From NCBI RefSeq assembly GCF_031143425.1, contig NC_090445.1, forward strand, positions 1,574,340,049 to 1,574,404,048: a stretch of DNA of 64,000 nt, given 5' to 3'. Below are positions 22,831 through 33,464 of the stretch, piece after piece (position 1 is the first letter of the stretch; each line of letters opens with the position of its first letter). The notes under the pieces were generated by a model that was not told where the DNA came from, made no database searches, and saw only the letters and a list, made by a program, of their open reading frames with translations. This stretch comes from Pleurodeles waltl. Lineage: Eukaryota; Chordata; Amphibia; Caudata; Salamandridae. Made by a program: the position numbers and the translations under genes.

Positions 22831-23882
22831 AATTTGGACACTTGGACCTCACACAAGAATGCATGGAGGTCATAAAACAAGCTAGAAAACCTTCCACTAG
22901 ACACTGCTATGCATCTAAGTGGAAAAGATTTGTTTACTACTGCCATGCCAATCAAATACAACCAGTACATGCCTCTACTAAAGACATAGTAGGATACTTA
23001 CTACATTTGCAAAAAGCGAATCTCGCTTTTTCATCTATAAAAATACACCTCGCAGCTATATCTGCTTACCTACAAACTACTCATTCATCGTCTCTATTTA
23101 GAATACCAGTTATTAAAGCATTCATGGAAGGGCTAAAAAGAATTATACCACCAAGAACACCACCAGTTCCTTCATGGAACCTTAACATCGTCTTAACAAG
23201 ACTCATGGGTCCCCCTTTCGAACCCATGCATTCCTGTGAAATGCAATATCTAACCTGGAAGGTCGCATTTCTCATTGCAATCACATCCCTCAGAAGAGTA
23301 AGTGAAATACAGGCATTTACCATACAAGAACCATTTATTCAAATACACAACAATAAAATAGTTCTAAGAACAAATCCTAAATTTCTGCCAAAAGTAATCT
23401 CACCATTCCATTTAAATCAAACAGTAGAATTGCCAGTGTTCTTCCCACAACCAAATTCTGTGGCTGAAAGGGCACTACATACATTGGACATCAAAAGAGC
23501 ACTAATGTATTACATTGACAGAACAAAGCTAATCAGGAAAACAAAACAACTGTTCATAGCTTTTCAAAAACCACACATAGGAAATCCAATCTCTAAACAA
23601 GGCATTGCTAGATGGATAGTCAGGTGCATTCAAACATGCTATCTTAAAGCCAAAAGAGAATTGCCTATTACACCAAAGGCACACTCAACCAGAAAGAAAG
23701 GTGCTACAATGGCCTTTCTAGGAAACATTCCTATGAGCGAAATATGTAAGGCTGCAACCTGGTCTACGCCTCATACGTTTACTAAACACTACTGTGTAGA
23801 CGTACTAAATGCACAACAAGCTACAGTGGGCCAAGCTGTACTAAGAACATTATTCCAAACTACTTCAACTCCTACAGGCTAA
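20997..23882 (+). CDS. DIRS tyrosine recombinase (ORF3) with long overlapping open frame, copy A
   Basis: The recombinase integrates the circular DNA copy. The 961-codon frame starts at a TTG and runs through the whole RT region in a second frame (the gag frame). Only the last ~360 codons (from about 22790, LAPEILEFGHL) look like protein of known type. The SAM-like N-terminal part contains RHCYASKWKRFVYYC and IKIHLAAISAYLQT. Catalytic residues by motif: R766/R767 in SLRRVSEIQ, H896 and R899 in HSTRKKG, H926 in WSTPHTF and the nucleophile Y932 in FTKHYC. It ends at TAA 38 bp before the internal complementary region. The true start is unknown; the first 600 codons are Ser/Thr/Asn/Gln/Lys-rich without a domain and may be untranslated overlap. 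Confidence 0.85.
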   Translation: MATDYNRQLGISNNPTWLLHRIPQLPTKHPPQNTQNVTTSFRTFRTRSSSTTAKGCNRISTSTTKKHRSLLPVLSNSKKRRNIKTNIRSQDTKYLHHIGPFSHGHTTRHHSTAQTARLHDHIRPKGCVLSYTNTPFSQKVPTVRIQRNTLPIQGVAIRNNNCTKSVHKMSSSSSSTHQETTDTCVPLPRRLANQNQHSKKMRKRHHLCHTNPSQTGVFHQLHKITPRTVSNTTISRSNHQHIKRNCHSKSTKSASIPQANKCYVSKPKDTSKTCAKTSRHDVIMHSHCPKRKTTHATLTTVSSITMVTGTGSTSKSGVGRPPNIPLASMVEQQKFKQRADISGPSASIRYNNRCFHDRVGSTPQSPQHSRTMGYTRNKTSYQLPRTVGSISSVKSLPTHNNTQIHSCQNRQHDNNVLSKQTRRNTLNTIVPPNTKNLAVGDSQQHSPNSTIYSRNTKPTSRQPFARPPTSPRMGNSPPSSEQVLSNLGNTPNRFVRNKRKLKMPKLRIQVPTPRITRQCSMDELVRDICVRFSPSPSPSISSKQVESKPTQTHTDSTHMGKTTLVYNSTRPFTSTACQTTQQARSVNTTQTTDQTSKPSIIESGNLAPEILEFGHLDLTQECMEVIKQARKPSTRHCYASKWKRFVYYCHANQIQPVHASTKDIVGYLLHLQKANLAFSSIKIHLAAISAYLQTTHSSSLFRIPVIKAFMEGLKRIIPPRTPPVPSWNLNIVLTRLMGPPFEPMHSCEMQYLTWKVAFLIAITSLRRVSEIQAFTIQEPFIQIHNNKIVLRTNPKFLPKVISPFHLNQTVELPVFFPQPNSVAERALHTLDIKRALMYYIDRTKLIRKTKQLFIAFQKPHIGNPISKQGIARWIVRCIQTCYLKAKRELPITPKAHSTRKKGATMAFLGNIPMSEICKAATWSTPHTFTKHYCVDVLNAQQATVGQAVLRTLFQTTSTPTG

Positions 23883-23920
23883 ACCACCGCTTTTAGGGGA
23901 GGTAACTGCTTTACAGTCTA

Positions 23921-24023
23921 TGCCAAACATGTGTATCTGCAGCAACATATGCCATCGAACTGAAAATGTCACTTACCCAGTGTACATCTGTTCGTGGCAT
24001 TAGTCGCTGCAGATTCACATGTA
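23921..24023 (+). repeat. internal complementary region, DIRS copy A
   Basis: TGCCAAACATGTGTATCTGC through CCATCGAAC is the reverse complement of the left outer edge (18563-18602), and TGAAAATGTCACTTACCCAG through GATTCACATG is the reverse complement of the right outer edge (24336-24396). The two edges are joined here with no base between, as a template or splint for circle closure in the DIRS replication model. Confidence 0.93.
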
Positions 24024-24190
24024 CCCTCCCACCTCCCCGGGAAGCCTGTAGCCGTTTAGAAGTAGATCATAAACCTTAAACATCTGAACATTTGTAAATA
24101 ATTTTTAGAAACTCTTATCATACATACATATTCACTCCATTGCATGGGCACTATTTATACCAAACAACTCCATCCTCACCCTCTGCGGGG

Positions 24191-24343
24191 AAAACAATCT
24201 AAGATGGAGTCGACGCCCATGCGCAATGGAGCCAAAGAGGGAGGAGTCCTTCGGTCCCGTGACCAAAAAGACTTCTTCGAAGAAAAACAACTTGTAATAC
24301 TCCGAGCCCAACACCAGGCAGCGGACTGTGCCAAACATGTGAA
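24191..24343 (+). repeat. right inverted terminal repeat, DIRS copy A
   Basis: AAAACAATCTAAGATGGAG to GACTGTGCCAAACATGT, reverse complement of 18589-18740. About 50 further bases to 24396 pair with the internal complementary region only, so the right edge is asymmetric. Confidence 0.92.
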
Positions 24344-24702
24344 TCTGCAGCGACTAATGCCACGAACAGATGTACACTGGGTAAGTGACATTTTCATTCT
24401 CAACATATCTTTCCACACCAATTCCAATTCATTTTATACCAAAAAGCAAAATAATAATCTTGCATATAATCTAAATGTACATATAAATATAATAAATATC
24501 CATAAATATTCAGATAAAATGAATTGAATAAATACATGTGTATAAAAGTCTTATGATCACGAAATGGAAACGTTTCCAGTATAGATATCTACAGCAAATC
24601 TAGTATAGATATCTACAGCAAATCTAATCAAATTCAAACCAGGATAAAACATGTAAAATACATGGTATATGCAAGAACATACAATCCATCTATGGTCTAA
24701 AT

Positions 24703-24919
24703 CAGTGGTTCCCAACCTTTTGACTTCTGTGGACCCCCATGTTATCAATACTGGAGCCCGGGGACCCCCACTGATCCATTATTGGAACACGGGGACCCCC
24801 ACTGAGTAATTACTGATAGCTGGATCCTAATATTATTACATTTTTTAAGCAGTCGCGGACCCCCTGAGGAGGCTTTGCGGATCCCCAGGGGTCCCCGGCC
24901 CACAGGTTGGGAACCACTG
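24703..24919. mobile_element. hAT-type MITE, 217 bp
   Basis: Perfect terminal inverted repeats CAGTGGTTCCCAACC / GGTTGGGAACCACTG and a perfect 8-bp target duplication GTCTAAAT (24695-24702 and 24920-24927). The interior has three copies of a GGGGACCCCCACTG-like phrase. This is a classic non-autonomous hAT family in vertebrates. It lies between DIRS copy A and the PLE coding region. Confidence 0.93.
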
Positions 24920-25429
24920 GTCTAAATCATCACCATGATAAAGATCTAAAAATGATAATATAAAGAGTGATGAAGTAAACATTTAAATAGCTACTGTAAG
25001 ATCTCATAAATAATTTTGATAAATTAATTCTCATCCCATCATTAATGGTGGTTCATTAAAAATATGGGGAGGAATGTATCAATCCGTATATTAATTTATC
25101 CACAAGGAAGCAATTCTATGACCCTATGTCAATAGAATAGTAAAATCGCTCATTGTTAAAGTGCTCAGTGTCCAACCATGCAACCTAACTAATCTACAAA
25201 GTCTATAAAAAGAATGTGCAAAAAATGAACAATTAAAACTAATCTTTATAAATCCAAAATTATAGAACTAAATATACTGGTACTGGCCAGAATATTGCAT
25301 CTAGAGCTGACATATTATTACGACCAATTCTGAGTTCTTTCTACCTGCTGCTATGTCAGAGAATTATTAAGCTCGTAGGATGGCTCCCAATTACAAAAAC
25401 TGAGATGTTAAAAAAATCAAAAAGGTATA

Positions 25430-27240
25430 TCACAGATGAACATAAAGCTCTGCATCTAGATTATGCCCCCATGGGTTTTCTGACCCAAGTAGCAGAATCA
25501 TTTTAGATTCCATCTGCTGGAGCTCTAGTGTTCTGTCTCCTCCTCTTGAATTTATTTTAATAGTTTTGATCCCATAGAATATCAATGAACTGCAGTCACC
25601 GTCATGGACTACCCAAAAATGTTTGGCTAAAGGATATGACCAGTCCTGAAATGTTGTAAAAATCTAACTTTGAGTTGGTGAATAGTGCTGCCAATATATT
25701 TTTTATGGCAGCCACATTCAATAACATAAACAACATATTCAGTATCACAGGTTATGCGATCGGTTATCTCACAAACCTTGCCATCAAATGTTTGATAGTT
25801 GTGCGTGTTATGTGCAGATTTCCAAGATTTGCAACAACCACATTTCCAAAAACCCAAACTCTTTTTGGATAGCCATGACTGATTGTCCTTTGAACAGAAC
25901 AGACTCCTTGTTAAATGATCTACAAAGTGACTGTGTTTTGCGATATGTAATCTGAGGATGTATCCCAATATCTTCTTTAATGTGGGGATCATGTCGTAAG
26001 ACATGCCAGTTCTTTTGTATAATATTTTTAAGTTCTGTATGTTGTAGATTGAATTCAAATAACAATCTTGGTGGTTGTCTGTGTTCTTGAGAATTTTCTT
26101 CTCTGACTGCAGTTTTGAAGAGCAGTTTGTCCCTAGACATATTGATTACTCTGTTCTGAGCATCATATAGAATCTTCAACGGATAACCTCTATTCAAAAA
26201 CCTCTCAAACATAGTGGCAATTTCTCTTTTAAAGGTGGTAGTATCTGAACAAATCCTGCGAGCCCGCAGGAATGGATTATACGGAATGCTCCATTTCAAG
26301 GCTTTAGGGTGACCACTATTCCCGTGTAACATAGAATTACAGTCAGTTGGTTTGCGATAAATAGAGGTCTGCAAGATGTCATTATTTACAGTTAGCAGGA
26401 CATCTAAAAATTCAATGGTATGTGTACTGTATTTCAAGTCTAAATGGATGTTAAGCTCATTATCATTGAGTGCACTAATGTATTCCAGGAGAAGCTGTTC
26501 ACCGCCATCCCAAATGAGAAAGAGGTCGTCATTGTACCTGACCCACAATATGACATGTGCCATATAACTCTTATTATTATCAGACCAGGCCATTTCCCTT
26601 TCCCACCAACCCATGTACAAATTGGCATAGGTAGGTGCAAAGGAAGCCCCCATATCAGTCCCCTGTTTTTGGAGGTAATACTCATTATCAAACAGGAAGA
26701 CATTGTGGGTAAGGCAGTATTTTAACATAGCTAAAAGCATATTTGTATGTTGCAAAAATTCGATCTTACGGGTGCCTAGAAAATATCTACAGGCCTGAAT
26801 ACCATAGTCATGCATGATAGAAGTATATAGGGAAATCACATCTATAGTAACCAAAAGATAGTTTGATTGCCAAGGAATGTTATGTACTTTGGCTAAAAAA
26901 TCATTGGTATCCCGCAGATAAGATGGCAATGCAGTCACATAAGGACACAGAAAAAGATCCAAATAACGTGAGGTGTTCTCTAATAGATATGAGTTCATGC
27001 TTACAATGGGTCGACCTGGAGGGTTTTTCTTATTTTTATGAATCTTAGGTAGAAAGTAAATACAAGGGATTTTAGCAAATTCAACTTTTAAATATGTGTA
27101 TTCCTCTCGATCAATAAGGCAGTCCTCACGCCAAATAGTCAACATCTCCCTAGTATATATATTCACTAAAAAAATAAATGTTAGAGGGACATTATAGTTA
27201 GGGTCAGAATTTACACACACAAAGCCATAGAAATGCAGCT
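25430..27240 (-). pseudogene. Penelope-like RT with GIY-YIG endonuclease (PLE 1), frameshifted
   Basis: Minus-strand reading. The main open part (27220-25808) has YFLPKIHKNKKNPPGRPIVS, a PLE signature, YLRDTNDFLAKV, the RT segment VTIDVISLYTSI, KQGTDMGASFAPTYANLYMG, and the catalytic box VRYNDDLFLIW, then FLDVLLTVNND. After a frameshift near 25920 the frame 26058-25627 gives GFWKCGCCKSWK (zinc-like cysteines) and the GIY-YIG endonuclease EYVVYVIECGCHKKYIGST. A second frameshift near 25625 leads to PLAKHFWVVHDGDCSSL and RGGDRTLELQQMES, the usual PLE C-terminus, ending about 25430. The N-terminus before the PKIHK box is cut near 27240. Dead copy; 24397-25430 would be its 3' tail. Confidence 0.85.
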
Positions 27241-27450
27241 GTTATAGTTAGAGTTATTTCAAGTAATTATAACTCGTGCCCTAAGGAAACGATACCTCTC
27301 GCCCTCACCATGCACATTTTTCAAATCAATAATTTTTCTCCAAATGTTGCAATAATATTATCAATGATGTAATTGTAGGTGCAATTACTGATATAATATT
27401 TGGGGTAATTAACGGTGCATGGTGAGGGTGCGAATTATAGTTACATTAGG
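27240..27450. mobile_element. MITE-like inverted repeat
   Basis: CGCCCTCACCATGCAC (~27300) recurs inverted as GTGCATGGTGAGGGTGCG (~27416); outside these, AATTATAACTCGTGCCCT faces GCGAATTATAGTTACATT inverted. The AT-rich centre is also palindromic (CAATAATATTATCA / TGATATAATATT). Exact ends and target duplication were not resolved. It abuts the 5' end of PLE 1. Confidence 0.5.
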
Positions 27451-28329
27451 GAATGAATATGTATGCTATATGATTATAACCCTACAAACACATTCATAAC
27501 AATATGTGTAGATATTATTTAATCCGTCCATAGTAATAAAGTGCATGATTCATATTCCTATTCTTGAAAAAGGAGCTATTCTTAGGTCTATTTAAGAGGA
27601 AAGTACAGAATATAAAAATCATCCTAGCTATATACATTGCCCAATCCCTGAATATGGCTTAAGAAAATCAAAATCCTAGTCTTATATTGTTTAACCTTCC
27701 CATAATAACAAAGTACACAAATAATGAGGTATGGAATGGTCATCTCATGTTATAATATTCTATGTATTGGACATGTATCAAGGTATATCCTTACACATTG
27801 CGTTGTAGTGACCGGTTCATATCACGAGTTGAAGGAAGAGAAACATATCTAGATTGCTTATGCTCCTCCACGTCCATTACCCTTGTCATCCTGGTTACCT
27901 CCTCATGATCTTAACCATTTGTACTTTCTTATGATTCATCCAAAGTATCACTTACTTCATATCTATGAACTATCAGCCCATACATTTCTCACCTTACATA
28001 TTTTGCCATAATTATGGAAGTAAATTGACCACTAAGTGCACACATTTAAAGAAACTAAGTGATAGGTTTGAAATTTCTCTAAGGGTTCATAGACTGCTAA
28101 TTTCAATCCTACATACTATCCATTCATTTCAATCCTACATACCAATTATTGGTGTGTTTGTAAATATGCAGTCATCTTCTTGATAATTATTTGTAATGTG
28201 CTAGAAAATAGCATGTATTAAAGATAGACATATAGTTCTGCATCTGCATTCCAGCCACAGATTTTCTGTTCCTATAAGAATGATCCACTTTGATTCAGAC
28301 CTGCTGAGTGCAAGTTCTAAATCACTCCC
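27451..28329. other. intron sequence, nothing recognised
   Basis: AT-rich, no coding region, no clear repeat boundary. It may include the 3' tail of PLE 2. Confidence 0.45.
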
Positions 28330-29600
28330 CACAGGTTTTCTTGTGATGTGCTGAATTCCTTACTATCTCAAATCATCCTTGCTACCACCATGTGCTTTTC
28401 AGATACGCTTGGCAACTGCATAAGTAACATCCTTATTTGTGAGGGCTTTAGGTTTTGTAGAACACATAGTTTTAGCTTGTTTATAGTACTACCTACATAC
28501 CTTATTCCATATCCACATAAATCACATATTTGGCCTCACAAGTGATCCATCCTTTTATGTACTTTGGTTGTTCTTGTAATAATTCCCTTAGAGTCTCATC
28601 CATTTTCAGTATCTTCCAATTCTCTTCCAATAAATCTTTTACTTTTTGATGCAGTGTATTATAGTCTAGGATATATATGGGTTCTTCATCTTTGTTCACC
28701 ATATTTCGTTCTTTCTTTTTTACCGCCAAGAGATCCCCCTTTTCCTTTCTTTAGTTCTTTTTAACGCATCGTTGAGTATCACGGTTGGATAGCGTCTGTC
28801 ATTGAATCTTGTATACATCTCTTAGGATTGTTTTTCAAATTCATCATATTCTGAGCAATAGCGTTTTGCTCTGTGGAACTCTCTGTATGGCACACTCCAT
28901 TTTAATGCCTGAGGTGGCCACTGTTAGTGTGTAGTATGGTGTAACAGCTGGTGGATTTTCTGTGGATTCTGGTGCAGATTGTATTCTCAACAATGTGACA
29001 TTTATATCCCAAAAATCGATTTGCCTTGCACATATTTTGTATATGAATTTTACCTTCTTTGGATTATTATCAAGTGATTTGCTGATCTTTTCCAAATCCT
29101 CCTCAGCACCTTTCCATATTACAAACAAGTCATCAATATATCTAACCCAAAGTATCACCTGCTGCAATGATTCCGCATTCTCCTCACTCCAAACAGACGC
29201 CCCCCCCACCAATCCAATGTTAAATTGCTATACATCGGGGCAGAAGATGTGCCTATTGCGGGACCTTGCTTTTGCATTTATTAGGGGTTTGTAACACCCC
29301 AAACACCCACCCTGATGCTACACTCCTGGTTCTGCATGATGTACCCATTAATTTAACTGAGCATTCCACTGTATCATTTTGCCATTGCCTTAACAGATCT
29401 TGGTTCGTATCACGCAGTGTTAGTAATACAAATATCCTCAGTCCTCTGGGCATTGTCTTACAAACTGTGTATTTCTTCAAGGTGGTCATTGCCTACCACT
29501 TATTTCCCACCACTTATTAATTTCCATAATGCTTGTCTGCTCCAGGTCCTTAATGAGTCTATTGCGTGTTATATCCCCTTCTTTTTGCATACCAGATGTG
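28330..29600 (-). pseudogene. second, older Penelope-like element (PLE 2)
   Basis: Minus-strand pieces in different frames: FVLLTLRDTNQDLLRQW (~29430), then after a gap AIGTSSAPMYSNLTLDWWGG (~29220), the catalytic box VRYIDDLFVIWKG (~29130), QIDFWDINVTLL (~29000), KVKDLLEENWKILKMD (~28640), KYVIYVDME (~28510) and STINKLK followed by AKRI and KAHGGS (~28400). The order RT then GIY-YIG is that of PLEs. Parts between the first and second RT motifs are missing and many frameshifts occur. It differs strongly from PLE 1, so it is a separate family or a much older insertion. Confidence 0.75.
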
Positions 29601-32600
29601 CAAGCATGTCACTAGTTTTATCTCCAAACAATTCATTCGCTACTTGTTCCCATTTTCGGCCTCTCTCCTATATTAACCCCACATGTTTAGTTTTGCAGAT
29701 GTCTTTTTCCTGCCTCTCATTCGTATCGTAGCTCCTGAGCGTCTGGGTTGCTGGGAAGATCAAGGCTTGATAATATCCTATAACAGTATATTTTCCACAA
29801 ATTGCAAACAAGCCTCTTTACCGCATTCTAGCCCTACCAGAATATACAAGCCAGTGCTTGTTTGTTCTGCCTCGCTATGTGGATGTTTTGCTTGTTGGTA
29901 CTAAACCTGCTTTTCTTGCAGTTCACATGTTTTCACTGTTGATTGTCCAAGTGGTGTCATATAGTCTTAAAAATAACTACATAGTCTTTTTATAGTATTC
30001 TCTTTCCTTAGTGGTGATAATCAGGAAGATGTGTTTATCTTCACTTCACGTCTCCGTCTCCCACACTGTCTGCCCTATTAGTTAAATATAATACTTGCTT
30101 TCTGTATGCTATTGCATAGTATAATAAACTATTTTTGGCTCTTAAATTCTTCCTCCTTATTTTCCAGCGATCACAACTTTGGCTGATTCCTCCAGAAAAA
30201 GTCACAAATTTAAGTAACAACAGCAAAAAGTAGGGTTGGGAGATAAGAGAGGAATGAAGCTGAGCAATTATGGGGAAGGTGGGGGTGGGATTAGATAACT
30301 ATGACATATGAGGAAATGCTTTGCAGTAGGTCTGATGTTAAGAGATGTGAAGAAAGGAGAAATGAAAGAATAATATGTAAAGTGAGTGCAAAGTAGGTCA
30401 CAGGGCTGAATGTGCATGAAATAATGCAAGCCGTATGAAAACTGATTTAATTGATCTGCAAGCTGAGAGGTAGAATGGTAAGAAACAATGCAGGTTAAAA
30501 GAGATGCCGGCATGTGAAAGAGGTTAATTAAAGGAAAACTGAAGACACACCTTTTCAAAGAGCTCTGCCCATGACCCAACAGTTTATCCTTGACTTTTCC
30601 TGTAGGAACCGGAATTTCCCTACATGGTAAATGTGTGTACATTGGCCCTGAGTGCTTAACTGCATGTGAAACTGGTATCCTGACTTTTTGATTGGCATTG
30701 TAGCCTTGCTAGTATAGCATATGTATGTCTGTCCCCTCATAGTGTGAAGTTCTGAATCTGTTCTTTGACCTTGATCAGTGAATCAAGCATGGCCCTCATT
30801 GCTGATATAGAGCTGTCCATAACCTGGGATAGGTATCCAAATCAGTGCTGGCAGTGTCCATAGTTTTGAGAACCATTAGTTTACCGTGTCAGACCAGTGT
30901 GCGGTATTGCTATGTAAGTGTGAAGCCCAGACTCTGCTGGCATTCTGTATGCATGAATGTGCAGTAGATATGTAGTGTGTGTGGTAGGAGGACTCTTTCT
31001 GTATAGTGAGAGTCTGAGTAGTGGGACCAATGGGATCCATTTCTTTCATTGATAGTGTCTGGTTTAGCATGACACAAGGTGGTAGGTGGATACAGGCTTC
31101 CCAGGCAGTGTAAGGGTATTGACTGTATTTCTGTGACTGGAGGGTAGTGGCCCAGACACCAGATTGAGGGAGTATGGAAACAGGACCACCCTTAGAAATT
31201 CAAAAAGGTCCTTGTTACCAAAACGGTGCTGATTAGGTCATCTTGGGCGCTTCCATTTGATTTATGATAGAGGTTAGGGGTAGGTTAGTAGTTTATTTTG
31301 TTCATCGTGAAGAAGTTTTCTTAGCAGGGCCTGCCTTTAGTCTGTCCCCGATTACTGCTTGAGAAAGGCTGATGTCATTGAGATGCAGACATCTCACATG
31401 TTATTGTGCCCTTCATTTGGCTACACTTGTTTGGGGCCAGCATCTTTGCTACCTCTGTGAGAGCCATTACATTGCACAAAGGCTGTGTCTGGGCTACTGC
31501 TAGAAAATTACATTTGAAAGAGAACTATCCCACACCGGTTCTGTAACCTCAGACAGTGTATCCTCTTCCCCTGTCTGGAAAATGAATATAGAAGTGGGAT
31601 CCAAACCACCCTACTTTGTTGCAGTTACAAATTCTTATTGTCCAAGGAAGGAGGTCCACAAAGAACTCGAAGGATTGCTGTGTGGCCATGCTTGGTGTCT
31701 GTATGACTGCAAGTCTCCCAAAGGTGAACGGACATCACCTGACGTCTGCACTTTTGCTGATGGAGGCGAGGTCTGCATGAGACCTAGAAGCCTGCTTAGA
31801 GAAGAAAGGAGATTGGAGATTGCCATGCAAGCAAGTCACTGTGCTGGAGGAGAAGCCCAGTGTGTTCCTAGCATGAGAAACACCCAGAGAAAGTTGACTG
31901 CTAGTGGGAGCAAAGCCAGGAGCTACTCATATTGTGTGGGTCTCCCAGTATCCTTGGGTGGCTCCTGCTATGAACGGCACCAAGCTGCTAAGGCGATAAA
32001 CGACTTTATGTTTCCTGGCACCCTGCCATGTGTCCAAATGACTGGCGCTGCACTGCCTAATGTTGGACCTGCACCTAGAAAACTGTCGTCATCATAGATG
32101 AGGAAGCTCTGATCTGATCTGAAGCCTGCAACTGGCAAAGACGATCATCCACTTAAGTCCTGGCCTAGAAACAGCAGCTGAAGTGACCATGAATCTGCCT
32201 ACAACGAGCTTGTAAGGCTGCAACTGCCAAAAACAGCTAACCACTGAAGGCCAGGACCAGAGGCACCAACTGTTGTGTTCGATCACCTGACTGCAGTAAG
32301 CCTGGGAAGCTACAGCTGCCAAAGACGAGTACCATTATGCAGGCCTGCCGCACTCATCTCGTCCTGTGGTCTGTTATTGCAGTCAGGCATCTGCCGCAGC
32401 TCCGCATCCCTGAGGCCACTGTGATAGAAACAGATATGCAAGCATGCCGAACAACGCCATCGGAGTCTCAGCTCCCACCAAGCAGGTAAAGTGGGGCTTA
32501 ACTGTGAACAGACTGAATATTTTTTACCTGCGTGAGCTCTTTAAGGCAGAAGCCATTTAACTGATCCATGCATTGGCCAGTGGGGTAATCCAGAGTGAAC

Positions 32601-33356
32601 TGCACCTGTGCCTAATTAATGCCTATGTCAGTACGACATACTGGAACCATAGACATTAGAGCTTCTAGAGAAGGGGCGAGAGCACTGCAGTGGGTGTACC
32701 ATCTTACTGGTGATCGTGTGTGAGATTACAGCCTGTAGCTGTACCTCTATTGAACTCGGTGGCATCTCATTTCGCTATGAGATTATAGTGCTTATTTTTA
32801 ACTAAAGGTAATCACCGCACTGGACCTTCTGTTTTTGTGTATTTTGACTGACTGCTGAGTTGCGAGCTCTTCCTCCACATTACCTCTCTAAGAAGCCTTT
32901 GACTTCTCATCCCTTGTACCCTTCCGGCAAATGTTCTAAGGATGTACGTAGCCCAGTTTGCAGAGCATAAAACGATGGAGCATAGTGCCCAAGAGCCACA
33001 GTTGTGGTCCAGTAGCCCATATATGCCCATGCGTGCTGTTCAGTGCTTAGTTGCTCTCGAGCTAGATTTGTGCTCAGTTGCTCTCGAGCTAGATTTGTGC
33101 TCAACGAATACCAACACATTTATACATATCTGAGTCGTAGACCACTGGCATATTGATAAGAATGAGCAGAGCCTTGGAATTTTGCTAGGATGTCACGTGC
33201 ATCTGTGACTTCTATGCTTAATCACAAAGGCCTAATTTCCTGTGCCGTCCACATACTGGCATAATGCGTACACATAAATACAGTTGGCGGTATAGACATT
33301 CACACAAGGTGACAAAAATAATCTCTCTTTGATTTTTATTTGTTTTTTTTCCCTAG
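29601..33356. other. intron sequence, unassigned
   Basis: No supported gene. A 171-codon open frame at 31582-32097 (+) has no domain and lies in a region (about 31560-32810) with GC-richer, internally repetitive text: phrases like CTGCAACTGCCAAA recur with a ~92-bp period at 32127, 32218 and 32310. I suspect an old LTR or other repeat but cannot place its ends. A 27-bp tandem duplication at 33049-33102 is listed separately. The stretch ends with the splice site TTTTTTTTCCCTAG. Confidence 0.4.
33049..33102. repeat. tandem duplication, 27 bp x 2
   Basis: AGTTGCTCTCGAGCTAGATT plus TGTGCTC occurs twice without a mismatch, 254 bp before an NDOR1 exon. Confidence 0.9.
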
Positions 33357-33464
33357 GTCCTTCTCGATTTCCCTCACACCACTTGCTGCATTCCTACAGA
33401 TTACTTATTGGACCTGATTCCACGGATCCGGCCACGCTCATTTTCTATTGCTTCCTCTTTACTG
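33357..33464 (+). CDS. NDOR1: NDOR1 exon, FAD-binding motif
   Basis: A 108-nt, 36-codon exon in phase 0 on both sides. It reads VLLDFPHTTCCIPTDYLLD and LIPRIRPRSFSIASSLL. RPRSFSIASS is the family's R-x-F/Y-S motif that contacts the FAD isoalloxazine and ribityl phosphate. The 3' splice site is a long pyrimidine run ending CCCTAG, the 5' splice site GTAAGA. It joins directly to the previous exon (...RRTTLE) after a 20.4-kb intron. Confidence 0.93.

Larger units (their letters stand above)
18563..24396 (+). mobile_element. DIRS-type tyrosine recombinase retrotransposon, copy A (complete)
   Basis: A 5.8-kb element with all DIRS hallmarks: inverted terminal repeats (18589-18740 and 24191-24343), an internal complementary region (23921-24023) matching both outer edges, and three open frames: gag-like, RT/RNase H/methylase-like, and tyrosine recombinase. 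It starts GTTCGATGGC and ends GTAAGTGACATTTTCA; these limits are fixed by the internal region, which holds both edges joined. There is no target duplication, as expected. No stop or frameshift was seen in any frame, and the two terminal repeats are nearly identical, so it is probably young. It sits in the first large NDOR1 intron, sense orientation, apparently inside the tail of a PLE. Confidence 0.93.

Noticed and set aside
31582..32097. 171-codon + strand open frame
   Set aside because: No domain, no splice context fitting NDOR1, and it lies in repeat-like sequence.
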